In this document: positions 47,616 to 58,900 of the stretch, in pieces
Layout of the letters: each line of letters begins with the position of its first letter
Numbering within the stretch: position 1 is the stretch's first letter
From: Salvator merianae
Taxonomy: Eukaryota; Chordata; Lepidosauria; Squamata; Teiidae
Assembly: GCA_003586115.2 (NCBI GenBank)
Contig: QVOM02000053.1
Location: forward strand, 1,719,658-1,783,657
Direction of reading: 5' to 3'
Length of the DNA: 64,000 nucleotides
Notes under the pieces: model-generated
The model's database searches: none
What the model saw: only the letters and a program-made list of their open reading frames with translations
What the model was told of the DNA's origin: nothing
Made by a program: the position numbers and the translations under genes

Positions 47616-50600
47616 CTGCAGGCAAGGAGACGGGACGTCAGGTCCAGGGCTGCGAAAGGAGGAGCCTTAACTGAGAAGGCGCCGGGCCAGGGCGGACAAA
47701 AGGCTGGAAGGATTTCAGGCTCTCGAGAGCCTTCCCCATTTCAGATCTTCGCTCGCCCCAAGTCCTCCAAAAGACTTAAAACTAAGCGAGGTGTCTCTGC
47801 TCCCCTTCTGCTGGGAGCACCTACTACTGCTGTGAGGCTGGGAATTCTCCCGGCCTTACTGGGCCTCAGTTTCATCTAAGGATGAAGGCAGCTGAAAGTG
47901 GAGCTCTACTTCATCTCTTGATTTCTGCAAAATTAATTGCCGCACTAATTGCAAGCTATAAATAACTTCCAGTCTGGTCACTAGAGGCAAGCGCTTCTGT
48001 GAAACCTCCCCTCGTCTCTCCTCAGACCATTCGAGTAATTCCGCTCCAGAGAACAAGACGATCCCCTCCCACCCTCCTGGAACTCTCACAAGACCTGTCC
48101 CACATAACGTGTGCCATATACGGATCCCAACTTCGGGGCCACTTCCGGACGGGCCTGCCCTACATAACGCCATAATGAGAGGCGGCCGGAGTTTGTCCTC
48201 CTTCCTTCCATCCTCCAGAATGAGGACAGAACAGAATAAGAGACCATTCTGGTTTCTTAGACTAGGTGTTTCCTGCCAGCTCTCTGGGCCCATAAGAGTG
48301 GAATGCTGGGTTGGACCAGAGCAACGGCTGAGAACCTGGCACCTACTTAAAGCATTTAGTTACAGCCTTGAAGTTGGCACCGAGTCCTGGGAATGTCAGA
48401 ACCCCTGGGAAAGATGTCCTCCTGCCCCTCCTCCCGCTGCTGTTGTGCAAGAGCGTAGAGTTCCCATGAGGGGGCAGAAAACGGTTCTGTGGCTTACCCT
48501 TCCTTCCCTCGGTTGTGGATGGCCAGTTCCTCACCAATGCCTTCCTCTTCCTTGAAGTTCTCCCAGTCCAGCTTGGATTTCTCCAGGGTGCTCATCTTCT
48601 GCTTCTTGGCACCAAGCTTCCCCAGAAGGCTATTCATACCGCTGGGCCGCTTCACCCTATGGTGATGAGAAAGCAGGAAACAAGGCGGGGTCAAGGAGGG
48701 CACGTAAACCCACCTGGGAAGCAAGTGGCTCACATCAGAGACCTCAGTCCCTCTGGCTCAAAGAACCAAATGCCGTGTAGACGCCTTTGAGGTATCCTGC
48801 CTCTCTCTCCACCCTGGAGGCAGTACCTGGGCATCCATTCCAGGAGACATTGATATACCTGTCCTCCATGAATTCGTCTAACCCTTTCTTAAAGCCATCC
48901 AGGCTGACTGCTGTCACCACCTCTTCTGGTAGCAAATTCCACAAACCAATGACCCTCTGGGTGAAAAAACAGTTCCCAGTTCTCCTGCCCATCAGTTCCA
49001 TAAAGTGACCCCAATCCTAGGGTTGTGTGGCAGAGAAAGGACTTTTTCTCCCTCCACCTCGTGGCGAATGGTTCGAAGCCAAGGCTGCAGAGCTGGCTCC
49101 CTAGGAGTCAAAGCACGAGGGCCTTGGCCTGTGAAGCCCCACGGGCAGAGAACAGGAGAACGAACAGGAGCCCTGCGGTCTGCTTGCGGGCATCCTGCTG
49201 GAATCTCCGGGTCAGCCTCTGACTCCATGAATTAAAACATGCTGTGCAATCCATTCTTACGGCATTCCTGCGTTTCCTTTGTTTTACAAGCGGGGGAAAG
49301 GGAGAAAAAGCGCTAACAGGCCCTGTCATCTGTACCATGAGGGCACTGACATGATAACAAGAAAAAGCAAGCGCGGCTCGAAGTTTTTGTTCTCCTCCTT
49401 TCCTAGGGAAGAAGCAGCCAGAAGGCTGGGGCTGCTAACCCGAAGCGTGGGAAATGCCCCCTCCCCCGGGGAAGCAGCAGCAGGTCACCCCCATCTCAGC
49501 TAGCGGAGGGGCGCTACACAGCTTGGACGGGGGCAGCAGCTCGACCCCTTAAACCTTGGACGCACGGAGGCAGCCAGCAGCGCCTCCAGCCTGCCACTTC
49601 TTTGCATTCCTGGGTCAGCTTCCTTTCTGCCAATCCGTGGCCGTTCGAGGAAGCAGGAGCGGAAATGACTTGCATTCTAAGGCAGGTGTGGAAACACCCA
49701 GCTTTCAGGATATTTTACTGGAAAACAGTGAGTCACCCGGGGCAGCGAGCTTTCCTGCTCTCCTGTTTTCAAGGCTCGCTCCAAACTCAGGTGTCCGAGG
49801 CGCGCCGCTTTCTCTCCGTTCCTCTGCTGCTTCAGAAGCAGAAGCAAAGCCTGAAAGACCTCCCAGAGCCCCGCCTGGGTTCCGCATTTACGGCATGTTA
49901 AGTCCCACCGTGCGCTCAACGGCTCCTAAGGCCTTAATCGCTATTAGCCTCCAAACAATCCTGCATTGTTGGTTAGATCAGAAAAGGAAAGACAGGGGCT
50001 GGCCAAAGGGCATGCCGGGACGCCTTGTGTCGGAATGGGGGTTTGACTGCCGTTCTCTCCAAAGCCAGCCGTGCACTCTAACCACTATCCCTAACCGTCG
50101 CAGAGAACCTGGGTGCAGCCGCAAGCACAGACACAGGATGGCCTTTCACCGAGGAAGGGCAGAGGCCCCCTTCCGTACGAGCTGTTCGGAAACCTGGGCG
50201 TTTGCAGAAGCGTGTCATTTCTGCTTGGGGTCCCGCTCTACAAACTGTCATCTGGCGCTTTCGGCAAAGCACACACACCAGGCAGGACGCCCCTAAAGGC
50301 CATTTGCAGTGACCAAGAGCAGGTGAAGGGTTTGCTTTTGCCTTCGGCTTGAGAACGCCCAGAAGCAACCGGTGGGCCACCGTGTGAGATGGGATGCTGG
50401 ACCAGATGGGCCGTGGCCTGATCCAGAAGGGCTCCTCTTATGGTCTGATGTTCCACAACTGACCCAGGGGTTGCATGCTCTTGGGAGTCTTCTCCCAAGA
50501 TGAAGACTGGTTCTGCCACGAGTGCAGCTGTGTAAACTGTGACCCAGCTGCAGGTCTGCAGGTCCGGGCAAGTAGGAAAAAACCCATCAACAGGTTTTCA

Positions 50601-52923
50601 GGATGGAAGAAAGGGCAAGAGAGTCCCTGCCAGAGACTGTGGAGATCTCCTCTCACTAGAGCTGAGAACATGTTCCTAGAAGGAAGAATGGAAGCTCACT
50701 GGAAAACCAAGCCCCCCCCAAATCTCTCCTGGTCCCTCCTCCTAGTTGTGTCCCACACCGGGGGACAGAGGAACGGCTTGCTGCAGTCTTCTCCTGCGTC
50801 ACACCAAGCTGCAGTTACCCCTGGTCTTGTTGAGGGGGGGTTGCACAAAGCCTGCCCTCCATTCCTTGGCATAGCGCACAACCGGGGCCCGGAAAAACAC
50901 ATGGTCCTGATCTATCCCCCACACCCAATACCAATATATATATATATGATGCAGCAGGGAAGTGTGAACAGTAGGAACTGTTCGTTGCTTTCAAAAGCTC
51001 CCTACGTACAGGCGACAGCCATTTCTTTTCAGGGAAACGGACCTGTCCCCTAAAATGTTTCTCAATTGGACCCAGCAGCTGCCCGGATGTTGCTTCTATT
51101 GTCAGACAGGTAAGCCCTTATGGGAAGGGACCTTCCTCTCTTAAAGGGGCCGTCACTATCAGATTCCGACAGCCGATACTAGGCTGATAATTAATATCCT
51201 CAAGAAAACAGGAATAAAATGCAGGAGATTAGATAGCGATAATTGCATAATTAACAGTTACCGTTCCAAGAAACTGAAAGAAAATGCAGCTGGGCTGGTA
51301 ATGTGGGGGATATCCTGGGACTGTTAAGCTCGTTTATACTGACAATGTGCTGAAATGCCTTGAATTCAGCTCATTCTGCAAGGGCGGACCCGCAAGCTTC
51401 CTGGCAGCCTCCCTTCCACACACTGCTGTGGTCGACGACAGGCTCCGTCCCTTGAAGCACCCCTGGGGGCAGGGCCTCCCTTAGACCACACCAGCATGTG
51501 GAAGGGAGGCTCCCNATCGTTGCTTTCAAAAGCTCCCTACGTACAGGCGACAGCCATTTCTTTTCAGGGAAACGGACCTGTCCCCTAAAATGTTTCTCAA
51601 TTGGACCCAGCAGCTGCCCGGATGTTGCTTCTATTGTCAGACAGGTAAGCCCTTATGGGAAGGGACCTTCCTCTCTTAAAGGGGCCGTCACTATCAGATT
51701 CCGACAGCCGATACTAGGCTGATAATTAATATCCTCAAGAAAACAGGAATAAAATGCAGGAGATTAGATAGCGATAATTGCATAATTAACAGTTACCGTT
51801 CCAAGAAACTGAAAGAAAATGCAGCTGGGCTGGTAATGTGGGGGATATCCTGGGACTGTTAAGCTCGTTTATACTGACAATGTGCTGAAATGCCTTGAAT
51901 TCAGCTCATTCTGCAAGGGCGGACCCGCAAGCTTCCTGGCAGCCTCCCTTCCACACACTGCTGTGGTCGACGACAGGCTCCGTCCCTTGAAGCACCCCTG
52001 GGGGCAGGGCCTCCCTTAGACCACACCAGCATGTGGAAGGGAGGCTCCCAGACACCTGCTGCTCCGATACATTGGCCAGCGCAGAATCACCCTCAGTCAC
52101 CTCCTCCTGAGGGACTCCCTTCAAGGTCTTTTGGTCCAGGCTGGCCGCCACAAGGTTTTCCACCTCTGGCACCCGGTGCATGTCCGCAGATTCTTTTGCA
52201 GAAAGACGAGTCTGTCCATACCGCACAGAAGAGCATTGTGGGCAAATAACGATGCCAAAACAATCACTTTGTTAAATAGGGGCCGTTACCTGCTTTGATC
52301 ACAAAGTGTGAGTGCGGGGGGGAACAGACAGTCAAGGGTATAAATTGTACAGCATTACACATTGCGCTTGACTGTATTCTCAGCCAAGTTCAGTTCCCTT
52401 GCGCTGCAGTCACTGGAGTCTGAATAAACCCTTCCTTTGTTCACGACGGGGAGTGAATTATGGCTGCGTGAACGGAGGCAGGTATCACAGTTCCTCTGTG
52501 CACCTCTCCCTTACCAACTCTTGGCACCTGTCACTGTTCAAATAAAGGCCTCCCTGGTGTAAACATCATAATCCAGAATGAACTACTGTATAGGTCATTT
52601 ACGGCACATTTCAGGGAGAATCCCAGGGAGAAGCCTAAGTCAACTTCAGAGGGGCAGAAGGCAGCTGTCGGCCTTTCCCACCCCATGGATTGAGGCTTGT
52701 GGAATGCCACCTTCCAGTTCCTAGGTCCTGAGTTGCTTTGACGGATGCGAACAGATGTGGTGACATCATAAGGCCTGACTACAGCCAATGGATTTTACGG
52801 CATTTTCTGGCTGGACGTTGGACACCAGTAAGGAAAGGCTGTGACGCAGCGAGTCGATGGCCTGTAGAAGGTTTTGGCCTCGGTCACCCTGCTCGCCAAC
52901 CTGGGCCAAAAGAAAGTCTGGGC

Positions 52924-52957
<34 letters not shown>

Positions 52958-55900
52958 GGTTGATTCATCTTCAGAACTCAGCAGCTTTCCTGTCCACAGA
53001 TGCACCTTCCTGGAACGTATGGGTGGAACTGGAAGTGCGTATTGACTGCCGTCAGCTTCTGCGGGGACTTCCCAGGAGGTAACACAGGGCACATTCTCTT
53101 CAAGCTCACTACACGCAAATGCCATTTAATAGTTCTATCAGCCTAGCCAACCTGGTGCCCCTCAGCCATTTTGGACTTAACTCGCCACCAGCTGTAGCCA
53201 GAAGCTCCACAAGGACACAGGGCCACTAAAGGCTGCACTTTACAAAACCAGTGGAAGACGTCATCAGGGCTTTGGAGCGGGGTCATCACTCAGCTCCACC
53301 CAACTGCAGACAGCAAAGGCACGCAGGCTGCTATAATATGTCGACAATGTTGGCTTTCCTTGAATGGTTGCTGTTGGCTATTCTGACAGGGTGTCATTCA
53401 GAGGTGCTAATCATACCTTTTAGAAAGGGACCAATCCCTGGCACCTGCAGGCGGGACTAAACAAGCGCCCAGCTTGGAGAATGAAAGCACAGAGCTCAAA
53501 GGATTACCAGCCCGTGCCAGGCAACTGCTTGAGAAGTACAGGCAACAGCCTTGAATTCTCTGAAGTGCTACACAATGCAATGCATTATTAAGTATGACGA
53601 CGCTTGCCCAGCAAAGCTCTGAAACAGAACGTTAAGGGGGAGGCTCCTGCCTTCAGGCAACTCCTTCTGCCTTCGGCATGGCAACCCGTGAATGTGGAGG
53701 CACAGTTCACACACCATCCATCTACTCAAGCGTGGAAGCATCCTCTTCTGCCGCATAAGAAATAGTCCACTGAAATAGGCCTCTGGCCCATCTAATCCAG
53801 CAATCTGCTTTTGCAGTGGCCACCCAGCTGCACAAGGAAGCCCACTAGCTGGACAGAAGCACACAGCTTGCTCCAGGCTAGTAACCATCGATTCCTGACT
53901 TCCAAGAATATAAGAAATGCCCCACTAGATTGGATCCATGGCAGCTCAAGTCCGGCAGCCTGTCCTCTGGGCACAATCTCTCACTCCCACCAAACTTCTA
54001 CAGTATTCCAGCTGCGTTTATTCCAAGAAGAGAGTTTCAGGGGGTCCAAGCCCTTTCTGGCTGCTGCTTATAGAACTGGAGTCGTGGCGGTGCCCCGGCC
54101 TCAACGAAACGCCCAGCAGCTCACTACCTGCTTCCACCTCTTCAAAGTCCAGAGCAAGTAGCCCCTCGTGCATTTTTACACCTGTGCAGGACAAGGAGTG
54201 AGCACACAGCGCTGCAAAGCAAAAGAGCCCAAAGCACTGAGACTGGGGGAGGAGACGGATGGTTTAACCCAAGGGAAACCCTTCGACATTCATTTCTCAG
54301 ACCGGAGGAAATGGCTTCCACACCTGGCCATCAGCTGGCGGAGCCAAAAATCATTTTGCAGAAATGGAAGGCGCTTCTTGCAAAACCTGCGCCCCTCTCC
54401 AAAGAAGGACAATTAACAGTCCCAGCATGCACACATGCACCAAAAAGAAGAACTGCTGCCACGGAAACCCAGTTATTTATACTCCAGGGCTGGATTTCAG
54501 CTCAGTCCCTGCTACATTTCGCGCTGCATATAGTATTTGTTAAAAAAAAAAAGCTGTGCTCTTCTCAACAAGAGACCTCCTGATTTGAGCTGCTGGAGCG
54601 GCACAGCCAACTAACTGCACTGAAACGCAGCAGGTTGAGAGCAACGCAAGCAAACAAACACGAACACCCAACCGTGATATGTCTGGAAATAGACCTGTGT
54701 CGATAAGTCTTTCAAAATCCATCATGATATTTGTGAAGCAGCTGGCCCCTGGAGTGCTGCTACAGCTGCCAGAGAGACGTGCCGAGGCATGAGGCCCACT
54801 CTAGCCTGACAAAAGAGTTTTCTAATTGTTATTAAATCTGGAGATAATATGACATCACCTATGCAAGAACTGCTGGATCGGCTCGGAGGGCTGAGAGAGG
54901 TCCAGTGCCCTCTGGTGGCTGGAATCAGTACAGTAAACCTGTCTGTTCGTACTGGCGAATCCACACTTGCATTCATGCGCTAAAGGAGCCGCTCTCCTGA
55001 CAGGAGTATGGCCCCTGAACCTTACTGAAACACAGTTACCAAAGTTGCAAATAGCTTCAGAGTGATGTCTAGAAGGATAAAGGCAACTCCACCTGCTACA
55101 GAGATAGGCAAGGAATCACAAGGAGTAAGGATTCATGGCTCACACCCAGACTCTCAGCTGTCACCAATAAAATAAATTACAAGGGAACATACTCCTGGCT
55201 TTCTGTGCTTTTATCCCATTAGTTAAGCCAGCGCTGCGATCAACTGCTGGGAAAGGAAGAGTGATAATATAAATCCAAACAAAGAATTGAACTCAAGACT
55301 CCCCATACAAAAATGAAACAAGGAGTCCCCGCTTCAGGTAACAGGGCAGGAAAGCCTGCTGAAGTTAGTCCACTTTTCTGCAGTGGATTCAGACAATGAA
55401 GCTGGACTCTGAATTCATAAGAATCTAAGAGGGGCCCTGCTGGATGAGGCCATAGCTTGTCTAATCCAGTGTCCTAGCTCACATGGGGGGGGGGGCAATT
55501 GCCATTGTGTGAGACAGGATGCTGGACTAGATGGGCTGTGGCCCGATCCAGCAAGGCTTCTCTTAATTCATGGAGGTCAGCTATATTAATGGTTACTAGA
55601 ATGGATGCCCAGGTCCTGCCTCCAGATTGGAGAGACAAGCGGGATGCCTCTCAAGGCCATTTGCAGGCAGTGAAGAGCAGGTGAAGGTTTTGCCTTTGGC
55701 TTCTGCTTGAGATGCCCAAAAGCAATTGGTGTGAGACAGGATCCTGGACTAGATGGATTGTGACCTGATCCAGCAGGGCTTCTCTTATGCTCTCACATTA
55801 ATTTGGGGTTGATAAGTTACTTTCTTGTCAGTGTGGAAAAATCAAGGGTTTCATGGGAGTGGGTTGTGGCTTCTGGTGCTGTGTTAAACGCATACATGAA

Positions 55901-58900
55901 TATAGTAACATCAAATATGCTGGCCATGTTTTCAGAATCTGCTGTTATCTTTCCAGTACATGGCAGCCTGAATTTCTCCAAGCACAAGGAACTGAAACTT
56001 TGTTGCTGTGAATCTTCTTGGATCTCCTTTCTCACTATCTGAAATTGTCTGGTTTTGCATTCCTAGCCACGATCAGTCGATGAAAGGCTGAAAACAGTGC
56101 AACTATTTTACCGTTGGCGGAACTTAGTTTAAGGCTGGTACTGGGGGGAAGCAACCTTAAGTAGCTTACAGTGGAGAGAAATTTGGATCATGTCTTTTCT
56201 GGGCTGGGAATTAAAAAAAAAAAAGGAAGAAGAGTAGGGGCTAAGAAACACATCTGCAACTTTTTTGCCTCTCTAGATGTATCCTTTCTGTGAATAAACA
56301 AACAAAAAGACAAATAAATGTCTGGTAGACCACAGGTTTCCCAATCTTTTTTTCTCCTGCATGACGTAGAACGCAAGAGCGGTTAAGCAGCGTTAATACA
56401 GGCACTGTGTCCTTTTGGTGACAGCTGGAAATATCATTAACTTTTCATGGAGGCCTGATCCAGCAGGGCTCCTCTTAATTCATGAATGACGGGCGTATCA
56501 ATGGCTACTAGAATGGATGCCTAGGCCCCGCCTCTGGGTTGGAGAGACAGGCAGGAGGCCTCTAAAGACCCTTTGCAGGGAATCGAGAGCAGGTGAAGGT
56601 TTTGCCTTCGTCTTCTGCTTGAGAATGCCCGGAAGCAATTGGTGGGGCACAGTATGAGACAGGATGCTGGACTAGATGGACCACGGCCTGATCCAGTGGG
56701 GCTCCTCTTATGTTCCTATGGACCTTTGCTCAGGAGCTTCCTCCATCCAGCCTTTTGACACTGTGTGGCCAAACAGCAGAGACTTACCCTGAAACTGTAG
56801 GATGTGAGGTTGGGCCCACAGCCTTCTGGTCCTGCTGCTTCAGAAAGAGCTGGGCCTCTTTAGATGAAGCATCTACTTCCTTTGTTACCCTGCAGCAGAG
56901 GAAAAGGAGAATGGTAGAATGACACACGATCAGCGAAAAGCAGGGACACAACAGGCAGCTGTACATACGAGAGAGATCACGTGGGGTCATGCTTGGGCAT
57001 CAAATTATATGGCCCATGGAGACTTGTGTTCAGGTTTCCAGGAAAGCAGGAAGTGTGTCGGGTGCCCCTGGGTCAACTGCTCGCTTGCATCGCCTCTCCT
57101 ACTTTACAGGATTCTCATGAGGATACATGGCTAGGAAGGAACCATCCATAGCCTTGGCCTTCTTTCAAGAAGTTTAGCTTTAAAAGCACTGAAAGAAATA
57201 CTATAGTCCCTCGTTACCCACAAAGGTGAGGTTCCTCGAAATTCTTGTGGATTTTCAATGCACAAATACTAAATCATTATAGAAAAATGAAAGTTAGGAG
57301 AAGTCTCCTCTGAAAATACTAGAGCGGGGGAAGAGAACAAAGAAAGAGGCAGCTTGCTTCTAGGGCCTTCCAAGCCCACAGGAGTTACTGCAACTGACTT
57401 TCACGTGTCTGGGTTACCAGACACAGGTCTTTCACTCCGGAAGCTTTGCTAAGCACTTAACTCAAATCTGTTTTCCTGTTATTTAAAGCTGTTGCCTCTT
57501 CCTGTATCCTTCGTGGGTCTGCCAAATGACTCCTTCTCTTCCTCAATAACTGGAAAGAGAAAACTTACTCCTCTGCATAGCTTTCTTTTTTAATTAGGGT
57601 CAACAAACACGGTTCCTTCGGGTTTCACTTTTCTAAGTCACCTCCAAATGCACAAAAGTTCCCTTCCAAATATTCTTGAGTTTATTAATATTTGATTAAT
57701 TCAATCAATGCACTGCAATTAACATTGGATTGCAGTGATGTGAAGTCCCAACTCCAGGAGGGCCCCACACACGTCTGAGGTTCCTTAACATACACCATTG
57801 CACTAATAGTTTGGGCTGAATTTAAACTCTTCTTGTTTTTCAAGCCATTTATTTGAACACTGAAGGAAACCAAAAGATGGACAACACAAAACTTTAGGCT
57901 GGTTTGGAAAGGCTTTGTTTAAGTTAAGCCTTCTACTACTAGGGAAGAAAAAATACTGGCTTTTTTTTCAGCCACCCTTAAGCAAAGAAAGGCATGCTGC
58001 AATCCTCAGGATTTTTCCAGCCAGAATAGACATCGGTAACATCAGACACTGATAAGACTTTTGCTTCCTGCTCCCAGTTTTCTCTCTCTTCTTTAGCTGC
58101 AAGAGTTGTTTGTCTTCAGCTTGAAAATGCCCAAAAGCAATTGGTGGGCCACTGTGTGAGACGGGATGATGAGCTGTGGTCTGATCCAACAGAGCTCCTC
58201 TTAATTCATGGAGGACAGGTGTATCAATGGCTACAAGAATGAATGCCCAGGTATCACCTCCGGAGTGGAGAGACAGGTGGGAAGCCTTTGCAGGGAGTGT
58301 AGAGTAGGCGAAGATTTGCCCCTATCTTACGCTTGAGAATGCCCAGAAGCAATCGGTGGCCCACTGTGTGAGACAGGATGCTAGACAGATGGGCTGTGGC
58401 CTAGTATCCATGGATACGCTGGACTAACTGTGTATTACTTCTGCAGGACAAGAGCACATCAGCCAAACTCACCTCACCTCTTCGCCAGCAAAGTCAAACA
58501 CTTTGGTAATGGCAACTTTATTCTTCTCTTCCTTTGCAACTTCCTGTGCTTTGCCCAAATCATTCTCTCCAGGCGGCTAAGAAAAACATGATGACAAATC
58601 ACAAACTTCAGAACCAGCATTTTTTTTCCACACGGCATTGCTGATATTGCAGGACTGAATTCTCATTGCTTTCTATATTTTTTTCAGCCCAAAGTGGAGG
58701 CAATATCTTTATGACAGTATTTTCATCTGTGTCTTACTTTCCCTTTTCTTGCTTTACCCTGTTTAGCCTGCCAATATTAGCATGGAGGCCTGAAACATTT
58801 CCCTCTCAAGCAGGTTTGTCACTGGAAGTAAAAGTTGGTGGGTGATGACCTTGGCTGCTGTTTGAAACGTCACCAAGTATCAACAGCACAGTCTTATAAA

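Larger units (their letters stand above)
50982..52049. repeat. Exact direct duplication of 533 bp around an N (probable assembly duplication)
   Basis: The segment 50982-51514 reappears as 51517-52049 at a constant offset of 535, with no difference found by eye. The copies are separated only by N at 51515 and one A. The repeated segment includes an AT-rich homeodomain-word cluster and ends in a 30-bp inverted repeat (51404-51433 with 51484-51513). Identical copies meeting at a gap character are the usual mark of unmerged contig overlap. Confidence 0.95.
48657..56787 (-). other. CFDP1: CFDP1 intron 5 (8.1 kb)
   Basis: The largest CFDP1 intron. It holds CR1 fragments (48845-49050, 50285-50452, 53750-53995, 55411-55797, 56445-56725), the exact 533-bp duplication around the only N (50982-52049) and a CT/CA microsatellite. 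The frames at 49556-50296 and 50475-51053 show no protein family signal. Confidence 0.85.

Noticed and set aside
49556..50296. 246-codon plus-strand frame in CFDP1 intron 5
   Set aside because: Composition is GC-driven, there is no domain, and the 3' end runs into a CR1 fragment.
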